This document shows, piece after piece, positions 1-7,786 of a stretch of 37,113 bases of DNA. The position numbers and the translations under genes are program-made. The stretch comes from Betaproteobacteria bacterium (GTDB lineage: Bacteria > Pseudomonadota > Gammaproteobacteria > Burkholderiales > Thiobacteraceae), in assembly GCA_025361165.1 (NCBI GenBank), contig JANYAU010000124.1, positions 1-37,113 on the forward strand, given 5' to 3'. The notes under the pieces are model-generated. The model did no database searches. It worked only from the letters and a program-made list of their open reading frames with translations, and was not told where the DNA came from. Position 1 is the first letter of the stretch. The number at the start of each line of letters is the position of its first letter.

Positions 1-432
1 CGTTATGGCCGCATGCGCCTCAACAATGCTATTGGCTCCGAGCGCTTAGCCTTGCCGGTACCGCTCACAGCGCAATACTTTAATGGCTCTGGCTTCGTCA
101 CCAATACGGCGGACAATTGCACGGCCTTTACCCTGGCGCCAGCGAGCGGTACCGCGGTGAGCTATCAGTATGGCAACTTGCTGATCGATAACCCGCAGCA
201 GAGTATGACTGCGACGACGAGTATCCCCACGCTCGCCAGTCCACTCAGCGCGGGCGCTTCGGTAATCAATTTACCTGCGCCCAGCCTGAGCGGCAGTATT
301 GACCTCACGCTGACTGTTCCGGCTTGGCTGCAATTCAATTGGACCGGCGTGCTGGGCAACCCTAAGGCGCGCGCCACGTTCGGCGCTTATCGCAACACCA
401 ATCAGTTTATTTACCAACGTGAAAATTATTGA
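1..432 (+). CDS. mshQ: MSHA biogenesis protein MshQ, C-terminal end (partial)
   Basis: The frame is open from base 1 and stops with TGA at 430-432, so only the last 143 residues are present. The visible part begins RYGRMRLNNAIGSE, runs through LPVPLTAQYF and ends in FGAYRNTNQFIYQRENY. This matches the C-terminal region of MshQ (DUF6701), where an RYGR-like motif, a LPVPL stretch and a closing FG.Y....IYxRE motif are typical. MshQ is a large, probably surface-exposed accessory protein of the mannose-sensitive haemagglutinin type IV pilus. Here it sits immediately upstream of mshI, whereas in Vibrio it closes the operon far downstream of mshI-N. The family call rests on motif memory rather than an alignment. 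Confidence 0.75.
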   Translation, partial: RYGRMRLNNAIGSERLALPVPLTAQYFNGSGFVTNTADNCTAFTLAPASGTAVSYQYGNLLIDNPQQSMTATTSIPTLASPLSAGASVINLPAPSLSGSIDLTLTVPAWLQFNWTGVLGNPKARATFGAYRNTNQFIYQRENY

Positions 433-453
433 TCTGGAATGAAGTTAAACTAT

Positions 454-480
454 TTGACAACAATGAGTTATTGCTATAAT
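454..480 (+). promoter_or_regulatory. Sigma70 promoter upstream of mshI
   Basis: A perfect -35 TTGACA (454-459) and a perfect -10 TATAAT (475-480) are separated by 15 bp. The -10 is preceded by TGC, giving an extended -10. Spacing is 2 bp shorter than optimal, but both hexamers are exact. Expected transcription start is near 487, leaving a leader of roughly 30 nt to the ATG at 517. Confidence 0.7.
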
Positions 481-516
481 TTCAAGTAAATTCCATTATT
501 GTCGATTTATGGATAT

Positions 517-1467
517 ATGTTAGAGAAAATGTTCGGCAAGCAGAAAAAACAGCTCGGTTGGATGGCCTTGAGCTTCATCCCCGAGGGCTTGTGCATGGCG
601 CACGTTCAACCAACCACCGACGGCAAGCCGCTGGTCACCGTGTGCGGGGTAACGGCGGACGAGGGGATGAATCCGCAGTTACTGGAAAAGACAGCGAAGA
701 CCATGCAACTCGCGCGCTATCACTGCAGCACGCTGCTGGCGCCGCATGAATATCAAATGCTGGTGGTGGAAGCGCCGAATGTACCGCCGCTGGAATTAAA
801 AACCGCCATGCGCTGGCGTATTAAAGACTTGCTGGATTTTCATATCGACGATGCGACGATTGATGTGATGGATATTCCGCCGGATAAAAGCGGTTCGTCG
901 CGCGCGCATTCGATGTACGCCGTGGCGGCGCGCAATAGTGCGATCGAGCGCCACGTGAAAACGTTTGATAGAGCCAAGATTCCCTTGGAGGTCATCGATA
1001 TTCCGGAAATGGCGCAGCGCAATATCGCGGCGCGCTTGGAGGAAAGCGGCCGTGGCTTGGCGCTGATTTCATTTAGCGAAGACGCGGGCTTGCTTACTGT
1101 TACCTATCAAGGTGAGTTGTATCTTGCGCGTCATCTGGATATCGGCTGGCAGCAACTCGCGGCAGGTGATCATGACGCCAAGCAATCGCACTTTGACCGC
1201 ATCACGCTCGAGTTGCAGCGTTCACTGGACAACATTGAGCGCCAGTTTCCGTTCATCAGTATTTCTCGCCTGTTTATTGCGTATATGCCGGCGGCGGAAT
1301 CGCTGCGCGCCTTTCTCGCGAATAACCTTTCGGTCGCCACCTCGATTCTGGATTTGAACGACGTATTCGATTTTTCGCGCGTACCGGCGGTGGGCGCGCT
1401 CAATAATCAAGTACGTTTTTTCTTGACGCTCGGTGCCTCGTTGCGGCATGAGGAGCGCGCGCTGTGA
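517..1467 (+). CDS. mshI: MSHA biogenesis protein MshI (PilM-like)
   Basis: Predicted 316-residue cytoplasmic protein of the MSHA pilus platform, related to the actin-fold PilM family that recruits PilN/PilO-type inner-membrane partners. The frame includes MFGKQKKQLGWMALSFIPEG near the N terminus and has no signal peptide or membrane segment. A longer frame begins at TTG 499, and ATG 529 (MFGKQKK) is also possible. ATG 517 is chosen because it leaves a usable leader after the predicted transcription start near 487, but no candidate has a strong Shine-Dalgarno. The stop overlaps the next gene by 4 nt, so it heads a tightly coupled operon. The identity is well supported by the ordered set that follows (PilN-like, PilO-like, MshK, secretin, ATPase, TPR protein). 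Confidence 0.82.
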   Translation: MLEKMFGKQKKQLGWMALSFIPEGLCMAHVQPTTDGKPLVTVCGVTADEGMNPQLLEKTAKTMQLARYHCSTLLAPHEYQMLVVEAPNVPPLELKTAMRWRIKDLLDFHIDDATIDVMDIPPDKSGSSRAHSMYAVAARNSAIERHVKTFDRAKIPLEVIDIPEMAQRNIAARLEESGRGLALISFSEDAGLLTVTYQGELYLARHLDIGWQQLAAGDHDAKQSHFDRITLELQRSLDNIERQFPFISISRLFIAYMPAAESLRAFLANNLSVATSILDLNDVFDFSRVPAVGALNNQVRFFLTLGASLRHEERAL

Positions 1468-2093
1468 GCCAGCAAGTCAACCTCTACAATCCGATCTTTC
1501 TCAAACAGCGGAAGATGTTTTCCAGCGTAACCATGGCGCAGGCACTCGGCTTGCTGGCGCTCGGCTTGTTCGTGTTTTATGCCTTTGCGCGCTTTCAGGT
1601 CGCTAATTTGCAGACCGAGTCCGAGCGGAGTGCGAAGCGCATGGAAGCGGCTCAGGTGCGGGCGGGGCGGCTGGCACAGCAATTCGGCCCACGGCTAAAA
1701 AGTGCCGATTTAGAATCAAAAATCAAACAGGCCGAAGCGGAGTTGCAGGCGTTAGATGCAGTGCAGGGTGCGCTTAAAGGTAGCGCAGTAAGCGGCAGCG
1801 GATTTTCACCCTATTTCAAGGCCCTGGCGCGGCAAGTCGTCGCCGGACTTTGGCTCACGGGGTTTTCGGTCACGGGCAGTGAAATGGTTATCAGCGGTCG
1901 CACACTAAAACCCGAACTGGTGCCGGATTACATTCACCGTTTAGGCGAGGAACAAGTGATGCAAGGCCGCAAGTTCGCGATGCTGGAAATGCGCCAACCG
2001 GAAGCGCCCGTGACTAAAGATGGGAAGCCCGGCGCCGTCCCGCCCTTTGTTGAATTCACGCTGCAATCCGCGCCTAAGGAAACCCCACCGTGA
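1464..2093 (+). CDS. mshI2: PilN-like MSHA biogenesis protein (MshI2)
   Basis: Encodes 209 residues from a GTG start that overlaps the mshI stop as GTGA; AGGAG at 1451-1455 is an 8-nt-spaced ribosome binding site. The N terminus reads MSQQVNLYNPIFLKQRK, the typical short cytoplasmic tail of PilN-like proteins (QVNLYxPxF). One membrane helix follows at about residues 25-43, then a coiled coil (about 45-95) and a small C-terminal periplasmic domain. PilN-type proteins bind PilM through the N-terminal tail and pair with PilO-like proteins to form the inner-membrane alignment complex. Its position between mshI and mshJ agrees with this role. Confidence 0.8.
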   Translation: MSQQVNLYNPIFLKQRKMFSSVTMAQALGLLALGLFVFYAFARFQVANLQTESERSAKRMEAAQVRAGRLAQQFGPRLKSADLESKIKQAEAELQALDAVQGALKGSAVSGSGFSPYFKALARQVVAGLWLTGFSVTGSEMVISGRTLKPELVPDYIHRLGEEQVMQGRKFAMLEMRQPEAPVTKDGKPGAVPPFVEFTLQSAPKETPP

Positions 2094-2788
2094 ACGTGAA
2101 ATTCAAGCAATATATGGATCGCGTCGACGCCATGAGTTTGCGTGAGCGGGTGCTGATATTTGTCATGCTCGCGGCGGTGCTGGTGGCGCTCGTAACGACG
2201 AGTGTGATTGATCCGCTGATCGCGAAACAAAAGCAATTGTCGCAAACGCTCGCGCAATCTCAGGCGCAGACGCAGGCGCTGGAAGCACAAATGCAAGCGC
2301 TGGCGGAAGCATCGAGACTCGACCCGGACGCACCGAATAAACAACGGCTAGCAGAGTTGGACAGCCGGCGTAAAAGCGCCTACGCCGAATTGGCGAATGT
2401 GAAGCAGGGGCTCGTAACTCCGGATCGCATGACGCAAGTGTTGCGCGATTTGCTGGGTAAGAATCCACACTTGAAGCTAGTGAGTATCAAGACGCTGCCC
2501 GCAAGCCCGCTCATCGAGGGCGGCAAGGCCATTGATCCGGGCGCGAAACCGGCTGCTAAGGCACCGGAAAAAACACTCGTGACCGATCTCGGCTTATATA
2601 AACACGGGGTCGAGATCACTGTCGAAGGCAGTTACGCTGATCTGGTAGGGTATCTGGCGGAGCTAGAACGCATGCCATGGCGCGTGTATTGGGGCGGCGC
2701 GAATTTGTCGGCCCAAGGCGCACCGGTTTCGCGCTTGACCTTGACGGTATATACCTTGAGTTTGGATAAGACATGGCTTTCCGTCTAA
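2090..2788 (+). CDS. mshJ: MSHA biogenesis protein MshJ (PilO/GspM-like)
   Basis: Encodes 232 residues from GTG 2090, overlapping the upstream stop by 4 nt. It begins MNVKFKQYMDRVDAMSLRERVLIF, followed by one transmembrane helix (about residues 20-40), a Gln/Ala-rich coiled coil (about 48-75, with QSQAQTQALEAQMQAL) and a periplasmic alpha/beta domain ending in LTLTVYTLSLDKTWLSV. The SLRER motif before the helix and the terminal L.V.TLSLD..WL pattern are characteristic of MshJ and GspM/PilO relatives. It probably pairs with the preceding PilN-like protein in the pilus inner-membrane complex. The next gene starts 16 nt before its stop, suggesting translational coupling. Confidence 0.82.
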   Translation: MNVKFKQYMDRVDAMSLRERVLIFVMLAAVLVALVTTSVIDPLIAKQKQLSQTLAQSQAQTQALEAQMQALAEASRLDPDAPNKQRLAELDSRRKSAYAELANVKQGLVTPDRMTQVLRDLLGKNPHLKLVSIKTLPASPLIEGGKAIDPGAKPAAKAPEKTLVTDLGLYKHGVEITVEGSYADLVGYLAELERMPWRVYWGGANLSAQGAPVSRLTLTVYTLSLDKTWLSV

Positions 2789-3177
2789 TTTTTTTGTTGA
2801 TGAGCGTGAGCTTAGCGTTGCATGCGGAGAGCTTGCCGGATCCCACGCGGCCGCCCGCCAATCTCGACGGCGGGGCAACGGCAACAGCGCAGCCCAGCGG
2901 CCCGGTGCTGCAAGTGATCCGCACGATCAACGGCCGACGCAGTGCGATGATCAACGGACAAGAAGTGAAGAGCGGATCGCAGGTGGGCGACGCGGTGGTC
3001 ATGCGCATCGATGAAGATCGCGTGTTATTGCGCGGGCCGGGTGGAATACAGACGCTTAAGTTGTTTCCGGAGGTGGAAAAGCGCCCGGTAGCGGTGATCA
3101 ATACGGAAGCCAATCCGCGCACGAAAATCCGGGGGAACAGGCCCCACAAGAAGGTAAAACGGAAGGAAGCTGAATGA
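2773..3177 (+). CDS. mshK: MSHA biogenesis protein MshK
   Basis: Encodes 134 residues. A short signal peptide (MAFRLIFLLMSVSLALHA) precedes LPDPTRPP, a motif shared by MshK and the periplasmic PilP/GspC-type proteins that contact the secretin. The middle (QVIRTINGRRSAMINGQEVKSG..VGDAVV) has the small beta-sheet pattern of an HR-like secretin-interacting domain. The C terminus is strongly basic (HKKVKRKEAE). The start overlaps mshJ by 16 nt and the stop overlaps mshL as ATGA. It is probably the periplasmic link between the inner-membrane complex and the MshL secretin. Confidence 0.78.
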   Translation: MAFRLIFLLMSVSLALHAESLPDPTRPPANLDGGATATAQPSGPVLQVIRTINGRRSAMINGQEVKSGSQVGDAVVMRIDEDRVLLRGPGGIQTLKLFPEVEKRPVAVINTEANPRTKIRGNRPHKKVKRKEAE

Positions 3178-4835
3178 AAAAACTGGTTCTGATACTGCTG
3201 CTACTCGCGGCGGGTTGCCAGACACCGCTCGGTAAGCGGCCAACGACCTTGGAGCAAATCAACGACGAGATGGCGCGTGCGGTGCGGGAAAACGCCAAAC
3301 CTGCGGCGCCAGACGCGGTGAGCCAAGCCCTGCTGCCGCCGCTCAAGATCGCTATCCCCGCTTCAGGTATGCGGGCTGTAGAGCCAAAATTCGATTTAGT
3401 GGTGAACAATGCACCGGCGAATCAAGTGTTCATGGGCATCGTTTCCGGCACGCGCTACAGCATGTTGGTACATCCCGATGTGGCGGGTTCGATCTCGGTC
3501 AATTTAAAAGATGTCACCGTACTCGAAGCCTTGGACGCGATTCGCGAACTCTATGGTTACGATTACAAGCTCGAAGGTACGCGGATTTACGTGCTACCCC
3601 TTACCTTGCAAACGCACGTATTCCAAGTCAACTATTTGATGTCACAGCGTAAAGGCAGCTCGGAAATCACGGTGACTTCGGGTTCGATTAGCAGTAATAC
3701 TTCAGGCAGTTCCACTAGTGCGGGTTCCACTACTTCACCCACGACGACCGCGAATGCGCTGCAAAGCAGCAAGATTTTGACCACCTCGAACACGGATTTT
3801 TGGGGGGAATTGAGAGCGGCGCTGACGACGATTGTGGGAACTGAAAATGGGCGCAGTCTCGTGGTGAGCCCGCAGTCTGGCGTAGTGGTGGTGAAGGCGA
3901 TGCCTGCCGAATTACGGGCGGTAGCGCAATACCTTCGTGCCACTCAGATATCGGTGGATCGGCAGGTGATCCTGGAAGCGAAGATTATTGAGGTGAAATT
4001 GAGTGATGGCTCTCAATCGGGCATCAACTGGGCGGGTTTTGACAAGAGCAATCAGTTTCGCGGCGGACTGGGCGCGAATGCAGGAAATGTCGGTCTGCCG
4101 GGCGGCGCTTTGACTGCAGGGACAACGCTGTCCAGTCTTTTGGGCGGGGGGCTGGCAACGGCCTCCGGCGCTACGTCAGGCGGCCTTTTTGGACTGGCGT
4201 TTCGCACCTCTAGCTTTGCTGCGCTGCTCGAGTTTTTGGAGTCGCAGGGAACGGTGTCCGTGCTCTCTAGCCCGCGCATTGCCACGCTCAATAATCAAAA
4301 AGCCGTGTTGAAAGTCGGCACAGACGAATTTTTTGTCACGAATGTCAGTACCAGCACGACTACGGGCACTAGCACGACTTCGAGTCCGAGCGTGACTTTG
4401 CAACCCTTCTTCTCCGGTATTGCGCTCGATGTGACGCCGCAGATCGATGAGAACAACAATATCACTTTGCACATCCATCCTTCGGTAAGCGACGTGACTA
4501 GCGTCAACAAGTCGATTAGCTTGGGATCGTCCGGCACGCTTAATCTGCCGCTCGCCTCTAGCGCTGTGAGCGAAACTGACAGCATCGTGCGCGCGGAAGA
4601 TGGGCAGGTAGTGGCGATCGGTGGGCTGATGCGTTCTGCTTCGATTTCGGAGAACTCGCAGATACCCGGTGCCGGTGAGGTGCCCATCGTAGGTGAACTG
4701 TTTAAACATAGCAGCCGCAGCGTCAGCAAGCGCGAACTGGTGATCCTGCTCAAACCCACGGTGGTGAAGGGCAACGAGACGTGGTCGCAGAATATCCTCG
4801 AGTCGCAGCGCAATATACAAAACCTACAGCGTTAA
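3174..4835 (+). CDS. mshL: MSHA secretin MshL (outer-membrane lipoprotein)
   Basis: Encodes 553 residues. The N terminus MKKLVLILLLLAAGC carries a lipobox (LAAGC, lipidated Cys15). A periplasmic secretin/TonB short N-terminal domain follows (VNLKDVTVLEALDAIRELYGYDY, about residues 105-140), then a Ser/Thr-rich linker (about 165-190). An N1-type domain (LVVSPQSGVVVVKAMPAELRAVAQYL) leads into the C-terminal secretin beta-barrel, with VLSSPRIATLNNQKAVLKVG and the hallmark IVRAEDGQVVAIGGLM...PIVGELFKHSS...ELVILLKPTVV. It forms the outer-membrane gate through which the MSHA pilus exits. It is the last of the tightly overlapping genes; mshM begins 80 nt later. Confidence 0.9.
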   Translation: MKKLVLILLLLAAGCQTPLGKRPTTLEQINDEMARAVRENAKPAAPDAVSQALLPPLKIAIPASGMRAVEPKFDLVVNNAPANQVFMGIVSGTRYSMLVHPDVAGSISVNLKDVTVLEALDAIRELYGYDYKLEGTRIYVLPLTLQTHVFQVNYLMSQRKGSSEITVTSGSISSNTSGSSTSAGSTTSPTTTANALQSSKILTTSNTDFWGELRAALTTIVGTENGRSLVVSPQSGVVVVKAMPAELRAVAQYLRATQISVDRQVILEAKIIEVKLSDGSQSGINWAGFDKSNQFRGGLGANAGNVGLPGGALTAGTTLSSLLGGGLATASGATSGGLFGLAFRTSSFAALLEFLESQGTVSVLSSPRIATLNNQKAVLKVGTDEFFVTNVSTSTTTGTSTTSSPSVTLQPFFSGIALDVTPQIDENNNITLHIHPSVSDVTSVNKSISLGSSGTLNLPLASSAVSETDSIVRAEDGQVVAIGGLMRSASISENSQIPGAGEVPIVGELFKHSSRSVSKRELVILLKPTVVKGNETWSQNILESQRNIQNLQR

Positions 4836-4915
4836 AATTAGCCGAGGCGGCCAATCCCGCTTTTCCACCTGCTTAAAGCCGGTATAATCGCCGCAATCGC
4901 ATTGCGGTGGGTGTT

Positions 4916-5812
4916 ATGTACAACAAGCATTTCGGACTGCGCGAAGCGCCTTTCTCTATCACGCCGGACACGGCATTCTCATTTGCCTCCAACGTATTTC
5001 AGGAGGCGCTCAATACCTTGCTTATCGCGGTGAAAAACGGCGAAGGATTTATCAAGATAACGGGCGAAGTAGGTACCGGAAAAACCCTGTTGTGCCGCAA
5101 ATTCCTCGCTAGCCTGGATCAGGATTTCATCTCTGCTTACATTCCCAATCCCTACCTTGAACCGCGTACCTTGTTGGCGGCGCTGGCGGATGAACTGAAT
5201 CTCAACCTCCCGCGCGATCTCGATCAGCACCTGATGCTAAAAGCGCTCACGCTGGCCTTGCTGGAGTTCGCACGCGATGGCAAGCGTGTGGTGGTGACGC
5301 TAGACGAGGCGCAAGCCATGCCCTTGGAAACGCTGGAGGCGCTGCGTTTGCTGTCTAATCTGGAAACGGAAAAACGTAAGCTGCTGCAAGTGGTGTTAAT
5401 TGGTCAGCCGGAGTTGAATGACAAGCTTGACCAGCCCTCCTTGCGCCAACTCAAGCAACGCATCGCTTTTCATTACGAGCTGCGCGCGCTGACGCGCGAT
5501 GAGCTGGATTACTACGTGGCACATCGCTTGACCGTGGCCGGGCATCAAGGTGGCGCTTTATTCACCAAAGGCGCGTTATATGCGTTGTACCGCGCGAGCG
5601 GAGGCACGCCGCGCATTGTAAATATTTTGTGCCATAAATCCTTGCTGCTCGTATTCGGAGAAGGTAAACAGCAGGTCGAAGAAAAACATATTCGGGTCGC
5701 CGCATTAGATACGCCCGCGGCAAAGATCGAGGCTCAGCATCGCTGGTGGTGGATTGCGCTCGCACTGTTCGGTGTCGGGTTGGGCGTCAGCAGTTGGGTG
5801 TTGATGCGATGA
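4916..5812 (+). CDS. mshM: MSHA biogenesis ATPase MshM (ExeA-like AAA)
   Basis: Encodes 298 residues from ATG 4916 (MYNKHFGLREAPFSITPD, the usual ExeA/MshM start); an in-frame GTG at 4907 would add three residues. Walker A is GEVGTGKT (residues 50-57), Walker B is VVVTLDEAQ (about 123-131), and a sensor-like LIGQPELNDKL follows. A single C-terminal membrane helix (WWWIALALFGVGLGVSSWVLM) anchors it in the inner membrane. ExeA-family ATPases often help secretins assemble through the peptidoglycan; this one lacks an obvious peptidoglycan-binding domain. In the 80-nt gap after mshL a TATAAT at 4883-4888 has no convincing -35. mshN overlaps its stop by 4 nt. Confidence 0.87.
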   Translation: MYNKHFGLREAPFSITPDTAFSFASNVFQEALNTLLIAVKNGEGFIKITGEVGTGKTLLCRKFLASLDQDFISAYIPNPYLEPRTLLAALADELNLNLPRDLDQHLMLKALTLALLEFARDGKRVVVTLDEAQAMPLETLEALRLLSNLETEKRKLLQVVLIGQPELNDKLDQPSLRQLKQRIAFHYELRALTRDELDYYVAHRLTVAGHQGGALFTKGALYALYRASGGTPRIVNILCHKSLLLVFGEGKQQVEEKHIRVAALDTPAAKIEAQHRWWWIALALFGVGLGVSSWVLMR

Positions 5813-6924
5813 GTGTCATCAATCGCATGTTGCAAGAGTTGGAAGAGCGGCACGATGACACGGCGCAACAGCGCTTGCCCGGCATCGTGCGCGCGGTGCC
5901 GGCGCGTTTGTCTGCCGTGTCGTCTGGCCCGGCTTGGCGCGTGTTGCTGATCATCGGTTTGGTGTTGCTGGTGGGATTTTTGAGCTGGCGTGTCACGTCA
6001 ACGTGGAAAGCCAGGCAAGCGCATGCTGTCGTACCAGTTGCCAATGCATCGCGCCCGATTCTGGTGACGCCAGCGGCACTGGAACCGCAATTAAAACCCG
6101 CTGAAACCTTGCAGTACCAGCCAGCGCCACGCCAGCCTATTGTTGCTGCACCGATGCCGGTTGCGCCGGCGCCTGTGGCGCAGCCTCATGTGCCGGAGGC
6201 AAGGCAAGCGGTTGTGGCCAAATCACCGATACCGGTGGAGGTCGCGGTAAAGGACGAAAATGCCGCATTGAGAGCAAAGCCCGAGGCCGTCATTAAAACC
6301 CACCCAGAAGTGGACAATGCGACCTCGGGCATGAAGCAAATTTCCAAAGAACAGCGCGCCGATTTCCGTTACCGCGAAGCCTTGTCTTTTATCACCCAAG
6401 GCCGGATGCAAGAGGCGCAAGCGGCGCTTGAAGAAGCGTTGCGTCTCGACCCCCGCAACCTTAATACGCGCCAAGTACTGTTGGGTTTGTTATTGGAGGC
6501 GAAACACTATGCTCAGGCCGAGCAATTGTTGCAAGAGGCCTTACAATTGAATCTCTCCCCCGCGACTTATGCCACGGCGTTGGCGCGGGTGCAATTCGAG
6601 CGCGGCGATCAAGCAGCGGCATTGTCGACTTTGGAAAAATACGCAGCCCAAGCCAGCGCTTCCAGTGAATATCATGGCTTCTACGCGGCCTTATTGCAGC
6701 GCGCCGGACGCCATACGGAGGCGATCGGCCAATTCCAAGCCGCCCTTAAAATCCAGCCCAACCAGGCGAATTGGCTGATGGGGCTGGGCATTTCCCTGCA
6801 AACCGAGAAGCGTTACACCGAGGCGGAACAGGCCTACAGCCGGGCTCGCGCGGCCAACACGCTCGCGCCGGATTTACAAGCGTTTGTCGATCAACGCTTG
6901 AAGCAGGTGCAGCAAGCTCGTTAG
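5809..6924 (+). CDS. mshN: MSHA biogenesis TPR protein MshN
   Basis: Encodes 371 residues from ATG 5809, overlapping the mshM stop as ATGA. The frame is open further upstream, but MSVINRMLQELEERHDD is the conserved MshN N terminus. One membrane helix lies at about residues 44-62 (VLLIIGLVLLVGFLSW), followed by a long Pro/Ala/Val-rich periplasmic linker. The C-terminal half holds about four to five TPR units (for example YREALSFITQGRMQEAQAALEEAL and AEQLLQEALQLN). MshN is thought to be a periplasmic scaffold of the MSHA machine. In Vibrio the next gene is mshE, the extension ATPase; here no pilus gene follows. Confidence 0.85.
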   Translation: MSVINRMLQELEERHDDTAQQRLPGIVRAVPARLSAVSSGPAWRVLLIIGLVLLVGFLSWRVTSTWKARQAHAVVPVANASRPILVTPAALEPQLKPAETLQYQPAPRQPIVAAPMPVAPAPVAQPHVPEARQAVVAKSPIPVEVAVKDENAALRAKPEAVIKTHPEVDNATSGMKQISKEQRADFRYREALSFITQGRMQEAQAALEEALRLDPRNLNTRQVLLGLLLEAKHYAQAEQLLQEALQLNLSPATYATALARVQFERGDQAAALSTLEKYAAQASASSEYHGFYAALLQRAGRHTEAIGQFQAALKIQPNQANWLMGLGISLQTEKRYTEAEQAYSRARAANTLAPDLQAFVDQRLKQVQQAR

Positions 6925-7264
6925 AGGAGAGCATCAAAAAGCCGGTGAATTGAGGCAGTTGGCAGGCCGAAAGGTGTACCCTGTTAGCCAAGATGATGCC
7001 AGAAAGTCCGAAACAGCTAAGAATGTGCAGGCTCAAAAATCGGTGAAGGCAACGGCGCCATACAAGGCATCCGCAGGTTCGCGCAAGTCAAGCGCCAAGA
7101 CCGCGGTCAGTAAAGTGAAAGCTGTGGGGATACGGGCAAGGCATCGAAGCCCAAAGCGGTAACAAGACGCACCAAAGGTGAATCGAGGAAGGCTCCCACA
7201 TGCTGACTTTGCAGATTCGCATTGCATGCGTCGAGGCCGGGCGATCCCTTTACAGGATCCTGAA
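6925..7264 (+). pseudogene. Broken Lys/Ala-rich reading frame after mshN
   Basis: A good Shine-Dalgarno-like sequence (AGAGGAG, 6923-6930 region) right after the mshN stop is followed by ATC rather than ATG. From 6950 (TTG) a frame of basic low-complexity composition (Lys, Ala, Ser, Thr) runs to a stop at 7162. Composition of the same kind continues in a second frame (DTGKASKPKAVTRRTKGESRK) to TGA 7204-7206, as if one base was gained or lost at the GGGG run near 7127. The composition resembles histone H1-like or phasin-tail proteins, but no family is recognised. It may be a decayed gene or a sequencing frameshift; 7207-7264 holds nothing else. Confidence 0.3.
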
Positions 7265-7534
7265 ATGAGGCGAACTCTGCTGTATATGGATCAAACAAGC
7301 ATGGTGCAACTGTTGAGCCCCGAGGTGAACAAATTTGACCTGAAATTAGAGATATTGCACGAGTGCTGGAATTTCAGGGGGGCAGCTCCCGGCCGCATTC
7401 TTGGGCAACCCGTCAAAGTGGATCATCATCCAAATTTAAGAGGGCGATTGGCTGTCGATATATTCAACAGGGCGGTGCAATACATGCAATCCGGTCGTGT
7501 GGAATATGCGCGAAACAATCCTTTTGAATCTTAA
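7265..7534 (+). CDS. Hypothetical protein, 89 aa
   Basis: Starts at ATG 7265 (MRRTLLYMDQTSMVQLL) with AGGA seven bases upstream; an in-frame GTG at 7178 exists but would place a proline- and arginine-rich extension in front. The product is soluble with no signal peptide or membrane helix. No family was recognised. Its location in a low-quality stretch between mshN and the FkbM gene, flanked by broken frames, makes it equally possible that it is a gene fragment. Confidence 0.3.
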   Translation: MRRTLLYMDQTSMVQLLSPEVNKFDLKLEILHECWNFRGAAPGRILGQPVKVDHHPNLRGRLAVDIFNRAVQYMQSGRVEYARNNPFES

Positions 7535-7607
7535 GACCCAGGGGCTTACACAAAAAGAACTGGCGATTATTAATCAACAGATAGGGATTTCATATTATAA
7601 ATATTGA
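7506..7607 (+). other. HTH-like peptide fragment (33 aa)
   Basis: ATG 7506, overlapping the end of the preceding ORF in another frame, opens a 33-codon frame. It contains LKTQGLTQKELAIINQQIGIS, which looks like the first two helices of an XRE-type helix-turn-helix. It stops before a complete domain. It could be a remnant of a regulator or chance; support is composition and pattern only. Confidence 0.2.
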
Positions 7608-7786
7608 TTGGTTTCGAATTTGTAAAGGTTGCTAAAGTGAAGCCTGAGCATGGCAATGCCCTCACAGCAAGCAAATACGTTTTGGCCATAAGTGAGATTA
7701 TGACATGTACAAAATTTGTGTGATTGAGGTCGGTTAAAAACCATTAATTTGTGCAATCGCATTAATAATTTTGAAATTGTGTGATC
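7608..7786. other. AT-rich gap upstream of the FkbM gene
   Basis: About 180 bases clearly richer in A+T than the MSHA genes. No consensus promoter pair, terminator or recognisable repeat was found, though a promoter for the FkbM gene is expected here. Confidence 0.4.

Noticed and set aside
4883-4888. TATAAT in the mshL-mshM gap as a promoter
   Set aside because: No -35 resembling TTGACA at 15-19 bp; the operon probably reads through.
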